A stretch of DNA of 41,729 nucleotides from Kamptonema formosum PCC 6407 (GCF_000332155.1 NZ_KB235903.1:1253360-1295088), one strand, 5' to 3'; numbered from the stretch's first letter, positions 16,687 through 25,955 are shown. Notes: generated by a model from the sequence alone, not told the origin. Made by a program: numbers and translations.

Positions 16687-17823
16687 TTAACCTTCTAATT
16701 CAGTTTTAGACTTGTGATAAACTGCACTACCTCGATCGGGTACGAAATGGCAAAGGCGAGAAGAACGCCAAAAATCGCCTAAAATTGACCCCTTAGACTT
16801 GCGGTAGTAGTCTCCCAAAATCGGCTTAATTGCTTCATTTGCAGTTAACAAGTGGTAATGGGGAATGCTCAAGAAAATATGGTGAACCACATGAGTGCCG
16901 ATATTATGGTGGATGTTATTGATAAACCCATAATCGCGGTCAATCGTGGACAAAGCACCTTTGAGAAAATACCAATCTTTGCCGCGATACCAGGGAATAT
17001 CTGCCTCAGTATGATGCAGATATGTTACTAAATCTAGCCACGCTACAAACACGAGGTAAGGCATCGCATAATATTTTACCAACCACATGAAGCCCCATTG
17101 ATAGGTCAAAAATCCCAGCAACCCTACCATTATACTAAAACAGATAGTGCTGGTAATGACATCCCATTTCTCCGAAGGTTTGAACAGATCGCTATTAGGG
17201 TTAAAGTGGGAAGCTTCAGGTCTTTCTGGCGACCGTTTAAACAGATATACCGGATAGGCAAACAGCATTAAAAACTCAAACCGGAGAAACTTTTCTAAAG
17301 AGTTCATGCTCCGATATTTGGTTTCGGTGACGGGATACCAGCTTTCATCGGTTTCGATGTTTCCAGTATTTTGGTGATGGGTGCGATGGCTGATCCGCCA
17401 ACCGTGATAGGGTACGAGAATGGGAGTGTGAGAGATGTGACCGATGAGGTTATTTAGCCATTTGTATCTGGAAAAAGAACCGTGTCCGCAGTCGTGTCCG
17501 ACTACAAATAATGCCCAGAACATGGTACCTTGTATCACCCAGAATACTGGCCAGAAAAACCAGGAATCTAGGGCGTGTGCTGCCGCATAAAGACCGCTGA
17601 TTATTGAGATATCGAGAAAGAAGTAAAACAGGGATTTCCCGGTGGAAGGTACGAAACATTCTGAGGGAATGGCTGCCTTCAATTGTTGTAGGGTGAAGGG
17701 GAGTTCAGAACTGCCGTTCAGGGATTCGTCTGGGAGAGTAACGCTTAACTGAGCGATCTTAGATGGCACGATTATCTCAAAATGACGGTAAACAATGGGG
17801 CTTATTCTACCTTTACTGAGCAT
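16687..17823 (-). CDS. desB: Omega-3 acyl-lipid fatty acid desaturase
   Basis: A 378-residue membrane di-iron enzyme introducing the omega-3 (delta-15) double bond into membrane-lipid acyl chains with ferredoxin as electron donor. All three histidine boxes are present: HDCGH (110-114), HRTHH (146-150) and HVVHH (311-315). NIHHNIGTH directly precedes the last box. Hydrophobic helices at about 66-108 and 225-265 give the two double-spanning membrane units. The N-terminal 35 residues are poorly conserved, so an internal start is possible. In other cyanobacteria desB is induced by cold; no control site is recognised here. It is convergent with dnaN. The omega-3 rather than delta-12 call rests on overall resemblance. 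Confidence 0.9.
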   Translation of the reverse strand: MLSKGRISPIVYRHFEIIVPSKIAQLSVTLPDESLNGSSELPFTLQQLKAAIPSECFVPSTGKSLFYFFLDISIISGLYAAAHALDSWFFWPVFWVIQGTMFWALFVVGHDCGHGSFSRYKWLNNLIGHISHTPILVPYHGWRISHRTHHQNTGNIETDESWYPVTETKYRSMNSLEKFLRFEFLMLFAYPVYLFKRSPERPEASHFNPNSDLFKPSEKWDVITSTICFSIMVGLLGFLTYQWGFMWLVKYYAMPYLVFVAWLDLVTYLHHTEADIPWYRGKDWYFLKGALSTIDRDYGFINNIHHNIGTHVVHHIFLSIPHYHLLTANEAIKPILGDYYRKSKGSILGDFWRSSRLCHFVPDRGSAVYHKSKTELEG

Positions 17824-18445
17824 AATTAACCAGTCTTTTAAAATTAACCCATTAGGTGTATGCTATGGCTTCGATTCTCTCTTTTTGTTGGTAGGTCGCC
17901 TGGGAGCTAGGGGAAAAGAGGGGCTAGGGGCTAGGGGCTAGGGGCTAGGGGAAGAGAGGAACAGGGGCTAGGGGCTAGGGGCTAGGGGAAGAGGGGCTAG
18001 GGGCTAGGGGCTAGGGGCTAGGGGAAGAGAAGGAAGAGAGGCTAGGATGCTCCGATGAGGGCTAGGGAAAGAAGGGGAAAAGGGGAAAAGGGGAAAAGGG
18101 GAAAAAGGGGAAAAAGGGGAAAAAGGGGAAAAAGGAATAGTTTACTGCATTTTCCTTCTTCCTTCTTCCTTTAGCAAAGATTTAGCGAACTGAAGAAAAA
18201 ATTAAGCGGATTGTGGTAAAGTTTTGTGTCGAACCCTGTAGACTCTGAGTTCCTAAAACCCTTGATTCTAGTTCCTTCTTCCCTGAACATCGGAGCATCG
18301 TAGCCCCTCTTCCTCTCTTTCCTGAGCATCGGAGCATAGGAGCATCCTAGTCCCTCTTTTTCTCTTCCCCTAGTCCCTAGCCCCTAGCCTAAGCGCCCCT
18401 CTCTTCCCCTAGCCCCTAGCCCCTAGTCCCTAGCCCCTAGTTATA
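17824..18445. repeat. 622-bp repeat-filled intergenic region
   Basis: No gene. 17905-18050 is an array of GGGGCTA heptamers with AAGAGAGG interruptions. 18060-18135 is a polypurine array of GGGGAAAA units whose A count rises from four to five along it. 18160-18175 is CTTCCTTCTT. 18285-18345 has CATCGGAGCATCGTAG-type units, and 18365-18440 is CCCCTAG on the opposite strand to the first array. The two heptamer arrays are thus inverted relative to each other around the purine array. Promoters for both divergent neighbours (desB and the DUF3370 gene) would have to lie in here, but none is recognisable. Confidence 0.85.
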
Positions 18446-19870
18446 ATGTTCGTGCCAATTTTGCCCCTGGCGCAAGCCATCCCCGTACCGCCTGCCCAAC
18501 AAGTCATCCTCCCTCCAGAAGTTCCAACGGAGGCAGATGAACTTCTGAACCCGCCGCCGCCGCGCATTCCGCCCAAACCGGTGATGCAAACTCAAGAAGT
18601 CCGGCCTTTACCTGGACAACTAGATAGCATTCCTGTCTTCAATAGCAACAGTCCAGAAATGGTGCAGACAGAAGGTATTTTGCTTTCTACCTTCCCCTCG
18701 CAAGGAAAGCAAACACCGTCTGCACACTTAAATTTTCCCTTCAAAGGCCGTTTTGACATATTTAGCCACCACATTGTGAAGGCTAAAACTACTCAACAAA
18801 CTCGTACTCTCTATCAGGGCATCATTGCCTATAATCCCAATTCTCAACCTGTCAATCTGGATGTATTGCAAGCAGTCAGCTACCTGACTCGGCCGGATGC
18901 ACTATTTGTGAGTTTACCTTCTTATCTTGAAAACCCTTTGGGTACGGTCTTTGCTGGGCCTGGGAGTCGGGTGACAAATGATGTGCTCCGAGGGCGCAGA
19001 CAAGATAGTTTTCCGGCGGCGATGGAGATTCCTGGGGGTAGAAGTCAGATGTTAATCAATTTGCCGATACCAGTTGGTAATGTAACGCCGTCATCGAATG
19101 GCCGCACTACTCTGATGCGCCTTTCGAGTAGTAACTCACTATATATTGCTACTTTAGCGATGTTTGCTCCTTTGGATGCCAAGGGTAAGGAGCAATTTCC
19201 GACTTTGGAACAGTGGGAGAAGCTGTTAAAGACTGGTCGTTTAGCGGGGCCGAGAGATTTGGCTCCTACTTTACCTGGTTTGGCTAGTCCGCGAGTGATT
19301 TACGGCCGTGTGGCGGGAGTTGCTGAAGGTTCGCAGTGGTTGGCGCGTGTTACGGATAATCCGAAGGTGGATTATTTGAGCGTACCTCAACGGGGAAAGG
19401 CGTTTTCTTATGCTTTGAGCACTACTTACACGGGGACTTTCGGGACTGGTCAAATTCAAAGTGCGAAGATGCTGGCTCGTTATCCCGATACTGCTTACTA
19501 TGCTCACGGTAATTATGGTGTGCAGTATAGTTTGACTTTTCCTTTATACAACCCAGAGAAGCAAGCTAAAACTATTAGTATTGAGATGCAAACGCCGGTG
19601 AAGGCGAATAAGCAGGCTGAGGGTCTGATGTTTTACGATCCTCCTGATAATCGGGTATTTTTTCGGGGTACGATTCGAGTTCTTTATAATGACGATCGCG
19701 GGGCGACGCAAAACCGCTATATTCACATCATACAGCGGCGAGGTCAGCAGGGGGAACCTTTGGTGACGATGAATATGAAGTCTGGGGAACGCCGCACTGT
19801 TCAGGTTGAGTTTCTTTATCCGCCTGATGCTACTCCGCCGCAGGTTTTGACGTTGCGATCGAGTGGTTAA
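18446..19870 (+). CDS. DUF3370 family protein, probably exported
   Basis: A 474-residue cyanobacterial protein of unknown function, recognised as DUF3370 from FNSNSPEMVQTEGILLSTFP, GRFDIFSHHIVKA, VIYGRVAGVAEGSQWLARVT and GNYGVQYSLTFPLYNP. The mature part is beta-rich. Its N-terminus MFVPILPLAQA followed by a Pro-rich stretch looks like the tail of a signal peptide with an AQA cleavage site, but the hydrophobic core and basic start are missing. A TAG in frame at 18431-18433, within a CCCCTAG array, prevents any longer start. The array may have replaced the original 5' end. The protein is probably periplasmic or surface-bound if still exported. Confidence 0.8.
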   Translation: MFVPILPLAQAIPVPPAQQVILPPEVPTEADELLNPPPPRIPPKPVMQTQEVRPLPGQLDSIPVFNSNSPEMVQTEGILLSTFPSQGKQTPSAHLNFPFKGRFDIFSHHIVKAKTTQQTRTLYQGIIAYNPNSQPVNLDVLQAVSYLTRPDALFVSLPSYLENPLGTVFAGPGSRVTNDVLRGRRQDSFPAAMEIPGGRSQMLINLPIPVGNVTPSSNGRTTLMRLSSSNSLYIATLAMFAPLDAKGKEQFPTLEQWEKLLKTGRLAGPRDLAPTLPGLASPRVIYGRVAGVAEGSQWLARVTDNPKVDYLSVPQRGKAFSYALSTTYTGTFGTGQIQSAKMLARYPDTAYYAHGNYGVQYSLTFPLYNPEKQAKTISIEMQTPVKANKQAEGLMFYDPPDNRVFFRGTIRVLYNDDRGATQNRYIHIIQRRGQQGEPLVTMNMKSGERRTVQVEFLYPPDATPPQVLTLRSSG

Positions 19871-19975
19871 TATTATAGCTAGCCCCTAGCCCCTAGCCCC
19901 TAACCGCCCTGGCGGTTGCTATAAGTGGATTTGTCAGCCTCATCCCCTTAGTATCTTGGTCGATTATTTCTGAGC

Positions 19976-22900
19976 ATGAAAATTTTAGTTGTAGAAGACG
20001 ACGAACTGACCGCTCAAGCATTGGTAGCGACCCTTGCTAGCCAAAACTACACAGTCGAAACAGCTTCCGATGGACAAGAGGGGTGGGAATTAACAGAAGC
20101 CTTTGCCTATGACCTGATTCTGCTGGATGTCACACTACCCAAACTAGATGGGATTACGCTGTGTCAAAGGTTGCGATCGCAAGGCCATCAAATGCCAATT
20201 CTCCTGCTCACAGCTCGAAATACCAGCCATGACAAGGCTCTGGGCTTGGATGCAGGGGCGGATGATTATGTCGTCAAGCCTTTTGAACCGGAAGAATTAG
20301 CTGCTCGGATTCGCGCATTACTGCGCCGGAATCAGCTCACCAGTCAATCTGTACTGGAGTGGGGCGACTTGGTGTTCGATCCCATAAGCTGTGAAGTTAC
20401 ATATAAAACCAAACCTTTATCCCTGACTGCCAAAGAATATGCCCTGCTAGAGCTGTTTTTGCGAAATAGCCGCCGCGTATTTAGCTGTGGAGCAATCTTA
20501 GAAAACCTGTGGTCGTTTGAAGAGGTTCCCAGCGACGAAGCCGTTAGAACCCACATCAAAGGACTGCGGCAAAAGTTAAAAGCGGCTGGTGCGCCAACAG
20601 ATATGATCGAAACCGTCTACGGGATCGGCTATCGCCTCAAGCCGAAGGAAAGGAGAGAGGGGAAGGGGAGACGCAAAGATGAGGAAACGGGAGAGAGAGA
20701 TATTCAGAGTTCAGATTCTAGTGTTAGCGAAGGGACTCAAAACCAAACGCTGGCGATGGTCAGCAAAGTTTGGTCTCAATTCCAGCAACGGGTAAGCGAA
20801 CAAGTTGGAGTCCTAGAACGAGCCGTTAACGCCTTGTGGCATCAGGAATTGGATCGGGAGTTACAACAACTGGCAAAACAGGAAGCTCATACGCTGGCGG
20901 GATCGTTGGGGACGTTTGGTTTATCGGCGGGTTCGGAATTGGCCCGACGGATCGAACGCACCTTAAAAGTTGAACAGCCTTTGAGCCAGGATCGAGTGAG
21001 ACAATTACGCGAATGGGTGAGACTGCTGCGGGAGGAAATTGAGCGATCGCATAGTATTTCCGAATTATCGGTTACACCAACAGAGCCAGATCCTACTCCC
21101 TCTGCTACAGAGGCTACAACCGCAGATGAGCGTCCTTTACTGTTAATTGTCGATCGCGATCGCTCCCTAGCTAAAAAACTAATTGCTGAAGCTACAACCT
21201 GGGGATTCGATCTCGAAGTTGCTACCAACCTGACTATAGCCAGAAATAAAATCGGCTTAAAATCACCAGACTTAGTGCTTTTAGAGCCTGCGATTTTTCC
21301 TACAGCCGCAGAAAGTCTGACCTTATTAGCTGAATTAAAAAAACACGCTCCCCCTATTCCCGCCATCATCTTTACTGAACGCGATGATTTAACTACACGC
21401 TTAGAGGTTGCTCGTCTGGGGGAACACACATTCTTGCCAAAATCGGTTCCCCCCTCACAGATATTGGATGCAATTAACCAAGTATTGCATCAAGTAGATC
21501 GGGAAAAAGCGAGGGTAATGGTAGTCGATGACGATCCAAAAATGCTGGCAATTGTGCGATCGCTGCTCGAACCCTGGGGACTCAAAATCATCGCCCTTGC
21601 CGATCCCAGACAATTTTGGGAATTGTTAGAAACAACTTCACCCGATTTGCTGATTCTAGATATCGAAATGCCACAGATTAGTGGAACTGAACTCTGTCAA
21701 ATTGTCCGAAACGACTCATCTTGGAGCAGCTTACCGATTCTATTTCTCACAGCTCACAGCGATGCTGAGAGCATCAACCAGGTCTTTTCAGTGGGTGCAG
21801 ATGATTTTGTCAGTAAACCAATTGTCGGGCCAGAACTTGTCACCCGCATCATTAATCGACTAGAACGAATCCGAGCTGTCAAACGCGAGATGGGCGATCG
21901 CCAACAGGCAAAAGCAGGATTGACTAGGAGCGAACTGCGGCTCCAACTAGCCTTAGAAGCAGGTCAAATGGGGATTTGGGACTGGAACTTACTGACCAAT
22001 CAAATTATCTGGTCTGAAGAACACGAAAGATTGTTTGGTCTGGCTCCTGGAACCTTTGATGGTACGGATAAAATGTTCTATTCTTACCTTCACCCAGAAG
22101 ACTGTGAAAGTTTAATTGCCCAGTTAAATCTTGCCCGCCAACAACAAACAGACTATAGCCAATATTATCGGATCGTTTGGTCTAATGGTAGCATTCATTG
22201 GATTGAAAGTAAAGGAAAATTTTTTTATAACGAAACGGGTGAACCTGTCAGAATTCTAGGAACTGTTAGAGATATTACTGCTTGCAAACAAGCTGAGGAA
22301 GCGCTACAAAACGAAAAGAATAATCTAGAACGAAGAGTTACAGAGCGCACAACTGAGTTACAGGAAGTTAACAACTGTATGCAATCAGAACTGGAAGAAC
22401 ATAAACGCATCCAAGAAGCTCTCCAGATTTCCCAAGCGCGGTTTGCAGGCATTCTAGATATTGCAGAAGATGCCATTATCTCTCTCGATCGCCATCAGCG
22501 CATTACTCTATTTAACCAGGGAGCAGAGAAAATCTTTGGCTATTCAGCAGAGGAAGCGATCGGACAACCTCTAGATGTTTTGTTGCCATTACGCTTTGTT
22601 CAAGTCCATCAGCAATATGTAAATGACTTTGGGCAATCTCCTATTAGATCTCGGCGGATGGGAGAAAGGCGCGAAATTTCTGGTCGCCGCAAAGATGGTA
22701 CTGAATTTCCAGCAGAAGCCTCTATTTCTAAATTGAATTTAGACAAAGAAGTAGCATTTACTGTATTTTTGCAGGATATCACTGACCGCAAGCAAATCGA
22801 GCGCATGAAAGATGAGTTTATCTCCATTGTTAGTCATGAACTCCGCACGCCCCTAACTTCGATTCATGGTTCGCTAGGAATGTTAGCAAGCGGTTTGCTC

Positions 22901-23503
22901 AAAGCGGACTCAGAGGAAGGTAAACGAATGTTATATATTGCCGTAGATAGCACCGATCGCCTAGTGCGTCTGATCAATGACATTCTAGATATCGAACGCA
23001 TTGAGTCGGGCAGAGTGAAGATGGAAAAGCAATGCTGCAATGTTGAGGATCTGATTACAGAAGCAGTAAATGTAGTACAAGCTCTGGCTAATAAAGTTGA
23101 GGTAACTCTCTCGGTTTCCAGTCTCTCTATTTCGCTTTGGGCAGATCCAGATCGCATTGTCCAGACATTAATTAATTTGCTCAGCAACGCAATTAAATTT
23201 TCACATACTGGCAAGATAGTTTGGCTCACAGTTCAACAGCAAGATCGCCATCTATTGTTCATAGTTAAGGATGAAGGGCGTGGCATTCCTACTGAAAAAC
23301 TTGAAAGTATTTTTGAGCGCTTCCAACAAGTAGATTCATCAGATTCTCGAAATCATGAAGGCACAGGTTTGGGTTTAGCTATTTGTCGCAGTATTGTGCA
23401 ACAGCACGACGGTCATATTTGGGTGGAAAGCGTTCTAGGTGAGGGTAGTATATTCTATTTCATGATTCCGATTCGGGACTGCGAGCAGGAGAGGATAGGG
23501 TGA
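19976..23503 (+). CDS. Hybrid histidine kinase, REC-wHTH-Hpt-REC-REC-PAS-PAS-HK
   Basis: A 1175-residue soluble multidomain signalling protein. In order: receiver 1 (1-115, acceptor D51, KPF motif); OmpR-type winged helix (about 125-225, ending YGIGYRLK); Hpt (about 260-355, EAHTLAGSLGTFG, H305); receiver 2 (about 388-500), where the acceptor position holds glutamate (E437 in LVLLEPAIF); receiver 3 (about 513-630, D562, SKP motif); PAS 1 (about 650-770) and a coiled coil; PAS 2 (about 820-935); HisKA (H954 in IVSHELRTPLTS); and HATPase (DPDRIVQTLINLLSNAIKFS, KDEGRGI, GTGLGLAI). A DNA-binding response regulator and a full phosphorelay thus sit in one chain. No membrane segments, so signals are likely cytoplasmic. 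A CheY-like regulator follows at 23614. Confidence 0.93.
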   Translation: MKILVVEDDELTAQALVATLASQNYTVETASDGQEGWELTEAFAYDLILLDVTLPKLDGITLCQRLRSQGHQMPILLLTARNTSHDKALGLDAGADDYVVKPFEPEELAARIRALLRRNQLTSQSVLEWGDLVFDPISCEVTYKTKPLSLTAKEYALLELFLRNSRRVFSCGAILENLWSFEEVPSDEAVRTHIKGLRQKLKAAGAPTDMIETVYGIGYRLKPKERREGKGRRKDEETGERDIQSSDSSVSEGTQNQTLAMVSKVWSQFQQRVSEQVGVLERAVNALWHQELDRELQQLAKQEAHTLAGSLGTFGLSAGSELARRIERTLKVEQPLSQDRVRQLREWVRLLREEIERSHSISELSVTPTEPDPTPSATEATTADERPLLLIVDRDRSLAKKLIAEATTWGFDLEVATNLTIARNKIGLKSPDLVLLEPAIFPTAAESLTLLAELKKHAPPIPAIIFTERDDLTTRLEVARLGEHTFLPKSVPPSQILDAINQVLHQVDREKARVMVVDDDPKMLAIVRSLLEPWGLKIIALADPRQFWELLETTSPDLLILDIEMPQISGTELCQIVRNDSSWSSLPILFLTAHSDAESINQVFSVGADDFVSKPIVGPELVTRIINRLERIRAVKREMGDRQQAKAGLTRSELRLQLALEAGQMGIWDWNLLTNQIIWSEEHERLFGLAPGTFDGTDKMFYSYLHPEDCESLIAQLNLARQQQTDYSQYYRIVWSNGSIHWIESKGKFFYNETGEPVRILGTVRDITACKQAEEALQNEKNNLERRVTERTTELQEVNNCMQSELEEHKRIQEALQISQARFAGILDIAEDAIISLDRHQRITLFNQGAEKIFGYSAEEAIGQPLDVLLPLRFVQVHQQYVNDFGQSPIRSRRMGERREISGRRKDGTEFPAEASISKLNLDKEVAFTVFLQDITDRKQIERMKDEFISIVSHELRTPLTSIHGSLGMLASGLLKADSEEGKRMLYIAVDSTDRLVRLINDILDIERIESGRVKMEKQCCNVEDLITEAVNVVQALANKVEVTLSVSSLSISLWADPDRIVQTLINLLSNAIKFSHTGKIVWLTVQQQDRHLLFIVKDEGRGIPTEKLESIFERFQQVDSSDSRNHEGTGLGLAICRSIVQQHDGHIWVESVLGEGSIFYFMIPIRDCEQERIG

Positions 23504-23522
23504 TTGGCAGGCGATCGGTAAA

Positions 23523-23544
23523 TCCACCTAATTAAACATAAGAT
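23523..23544. repeat. 22-bp direct repeat, copy 2
   Basis: Identical to 13716-13737 (TCCACCTAATTAAACATAAG plus AT). It lies between the hybrid kinase and its response regulator. Confidence 0.85.
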
Positions 23545-23613
23545 TTTGAGATTTAAAAGATGATAGAATGATATTAACCCCTAGTGAAAGAAATTGTTGA
23601 CAGGGGGGTAAAT

Positions 23614-24000
23614 ATGACAACAAAACGCATTCTCATAGTTGATAATGAGGAATACATTCAAGAAGTTGCTAAGGTTTGCCTGGAAACCGTAGCGGGTTGG
23701 GAAGTGCTGACCGCTAGTTCTGGTCAAGAGTGCTTGAGTAAAGCCGAAACTGAACAACCTGATGCCATTTTGCTAGATGTGATGATGCCCGATATGGATG
23801 GGCTTGCGACTTTTAAAAAGCTTCAGGAAAATTCAGCGACTAAAGGTATTCCAGTAATTCTATTGACGGCAAAGATCCAATCCTCTGACCGTCGCCGCTA
23901 TACTCAAATGGGTCTAAGTGATGCGATCGCTAAACCCTTTAATCCCCTGCAACTTGCCGGTCAAGTCGCTGCTGCATTGGGCTGGAAATTAGATCAATAA
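23614..24000 (+). CDS. CheY-like single-domain response regulator
   Basis: A 128-residue receiver domain: MTTKRILIVDNEEYIQEVAK, acceptor aspartate in ILLDVMMPDMDG, threonine in VILLTAK, and lysine in DAIAKPFNPL. There is no output domain. The ATG at 23614 follows the purine run AGGGGGG and is preferred over a GTG at 23584 in the same frame, which would add ten residues. It lies 110 bases after the hybrid kinase and is probably cotranscribed with it, acting as a diffusible phosphate acceptor or as competitor for its receivers. Confidence 0.92.
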   Translation: MTTKRILIVDNEEYIQEVAKVCLETVAGWEVLTASSGQECLSKAETEQPDAILLDVMMPDMDGLATFKKLQENSATKGIPVILLTAKIQSSDRRRYTQMGLSDAIAKPFNPLQLAGQVAAALGWKLDQ

Positions 24001-24340
24001 ATTTGCTCCTTTGACCAGTTTGACAAGCGTTCGACTGAGCTCTTCGACGGGTTCAGGGCACAGTTGTAGTCCCTGAACCCGTCGAAGGGTAAAGTCTTAG
24101 TCTCACCGTCCGCCTTCATTTGATTAATTTTCTATAGTAAAATGTAGATATTCTGCGATCGCTCTGGCAACATGACAATTACAGCTAACCTGATGGAAGC
24201 ACTTAAGCAAGCTAAAGATTTTAGCACATCTCATAGCTCTGCCTTTTTAAGAGGGTTAGCGGGAGCCGCTTGCTAACTTAGAATAATCTGGAATAGGACT
24301 AATTGTACTTAGATATCCCAGCCTGAAAATTGTAGGCTTT
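24001..24340. other. Intergenic region with perfect 17-bp hairpin
   Basis: CTTCGACGGGTTCAGGG (24042-24058) and its exact complement (24071-24087) form a strong hairpin with a 12-base loop, 40 bases after the response regulator, a possible terminator or a small dispersed palindrome. The rest holds a doubtful 34-residue frame at 24172-24276. Confidence 0.75.
24172..24276 (+). CDS. Doubtful 34-aa ORF, possible gene remnant
   Basis: ATG to TAA encodes MTITANLMEALKQAKDFSTS and a short tail ending GLAGAAC. The N-terminal helix is like those of small antitoxin-type proteins, and the end after FLRGLAG looks cut short. There is no clear ribosome binding site and no partner gene. It may be the 5' remnant of a longer gene. 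Confidence 0.25.
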   Translation: MTITANLMEALKQAKDFSTSHSSAFLRGLAGAAC

Positions 24341-25690
24341 ATGCAAACAAACACTCTAAATTTTGAACAAGCCCTCGCCATCGTAAATCAAGCAGTTTTC
24401 ACCAATGCTGGCAGATATCTAACTGATGTCGAAACTACTATATTTCACGGGGCGTGGCTGCATCAAACCTACGAAGAAATGGCAGCCAATACAGAATATA
24501 CTGTCAATTATCTCCAGCGAACAGTCGGTCACAAATTCTGGAAATTACTTTCCGAAGCCTTGGGAGAAGAGGTAAGTAAAAGTAATTTTCGCACAGCACT
24601 AGAACGAAAATCTGTCACCTTAACGCCGACAAAATTACCATCTGACCTTTCACTAGAATTTCCAGAAGGGCCAGTTGAATTGGATTCAACTTTTTACCTA
24701 GAACGTCCGCCCATTGAATTAGATTGTTGTCAAGCAATTTTACAACCAGGAGCTTTAATCCGCATCAAAGCCTCCCGGCAAATGGGCAAAACTTCACTAC
24801 TCAATCGAATTTTAAATAGTGCCATTCAAGCTGGATACAAAACAGTAAATTTAAACCTGTTGCTAGCAGATAGAGGAGTATTAAAAAGCCTGGATCAATT
24901 TCTCCGCTGGTTTTGCAAGTGCGCGAGCAGAGAGTTACAACTACCGAATAAATTAGCTGATTATTGGGATGAAGAACTGTTTACCAGCAATACTAACTGT
25001 ACAAATTACTTCGAGGATTATCTACTTTCAGAAATAGATACACCAGTAGTATTAGGATTAGATGAAGTCGATCGCATTTTCCCTCATCCCGAAATTGCTC
25101 AAGATTTTTTTGGATTGCTGCGAGTATTGCACGAGTATGCAAAACTCAAGGATTCTATCTGGAAAAAACTGCGGCTAGTAATCGTACATTCCACAGATGT
25201 TTATATCCCTCTGAAGGTGAATCAATCCCCATTTAATGTTGGTTTGCCCATAGAATTACCCGAATTTACTCCCAAACAAGTACAAGATTTAGCGGAGCGT
25301 TACGGTCTAAATTGGGAGACTAATACAGGAGAAGCATATCTTGCAGATTTAATGGCAATGGTAGGAGGCCATCCTTATCTAGTACAATTGGCAATTTATC
25401 ACCTCCGTCGTCAGAATTTGACCCTAGAACAATTGCTAGAAAATGCTCCTACAGATTTAGGAATTTACCGCGAACATTTGCAGGGACACTGGGGTACTAT
25501 TCAAGAATATCCTCAACTGGCAACAGCTTTCAAACAGGTAGTTAATACTAACGGTAGCGTGCAGTTAGAATCAATGCTACAATTTAAATTGCTGAGTATT
25601 GGATTAGTCAAACAGCAGCAAAATGGGGTGATACCCAGTTGTCAGTTATATCGGCAGTATTTTCAAAATAAATTTCGCGATCGAGCTTAA
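24341..25690 (+). CDS. AAA-like NTPase with N-terminal vMAP-type HTH
   Basis: A 449-residue soluble protein. Residues 1-92 match the helix-turn-helix module seen at the N-terminus of vWA-MoxR-associated (vMAP) and related cyanobacterial conflict proteins: LTDVETTIFHGAWLHQTYEE through VNYLQRTVGHKFWKLLSEALGE. Then comes an AAA-like (AAA_35, STAND-related) NTPase: Walker A SRQMGKTS (145-152), Walker B VVLGLDEVDRIF, a sensor-like IVHST, and the GGHPYLVQLA motif. There is no effector domain or repeat sensor at the C-terminus, so it probably works with another protein. The next gene has the same NTPase domain with WD40 repeats, separated by a nested palindrome. A conflict or immune role is inference. 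Confidence 0.85.
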   Translation: MQTNTLNFEQALAIVNQAVFTNAGRYLTDVETTIFHGAWLHQTYEEMAANTEYTVNYLQRTVGHKFWKLLSEALGEEVSKSNFRTALERKSVTLTPTKLPSDLSLEFPEGPVELDSTFYLERPPIELDCCQAILQPGALIRIKASRQMGKTSLLNRILNSAIQAGYKTVNLNLLLADRGVLKSLDQFLRWFCKCASRELQLPNKLADYWDEELFTSNTNCTNYFEDYLLSEIDTPVVLGLDEVDRIFPHPEIAQDFFGLLRVLHEYAKLKDSIWKKLRLVIVHSTDVYIPLKVNQSPFNVGLPIELPEFTPKQVQDLAERYGLNWETNTGEAYLADLMAMVGGHPYLVQLAIYHLRRQNLTLEQLLENAPTDLGIYREHLQGHWGTIQEYPQLATAFKQVVNTNGSVQLESMLQFKLLSIGLVKQQQNGVIPSCQLYRQYFQNKFRDRA

Positions 25691-25741
25691 TAATTTAAGT
25701 AGGCAAATACAAATAAACTACTATGATTAAGACCTTCATCC

Positions 25742-25928
25742 GTAACGCCGCTTTGGGCGGTAATACCAAATCCGGGTTTACTACCCTTTTTATTGTCATT
25801 GCGAGCGAAGCGAAGCAATCGCCTAGTCTCTGCGATTGCTTCGCTTCGCTCGCAATGACGGATTATTACTAATAAAGGGGATTACTAAACCCCGATTTGG
25901 CATAAGATACCCCCCAAAGCGGCGTTAC
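25742..25928. repeat. Three nested inverted repeats
   Basis: The outer arms, 25742-25762 and 25908-25928 (GTAACGCCGCTTTGGG and on), are 21 bp with one mismatch. The middle arms, 25766-25780 and 25886-25900 (CCAAATCCGGGTTTA), are 15 bp with one mismatch. The inner arms, 25795-25822 and 25832-25859 (GTCATTGCGAGCGAAGCGAA and on), are 28 bp, perfect, with a 9-base loop. All share one centre. The outer family also occurs at 2191; the inner one is scrambled at 11487. Confidence 0.95.
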
Positions 25929-25955
25929 CTAAGTTGTCAACCAATATAAATTACT

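Noticed and set aside
20344-23229. Minus-strand frames within the hybrid kinase gene
   Set aside because: No recognisable domains; the plus-strand frame encodes a continuous series of known signalling domains.
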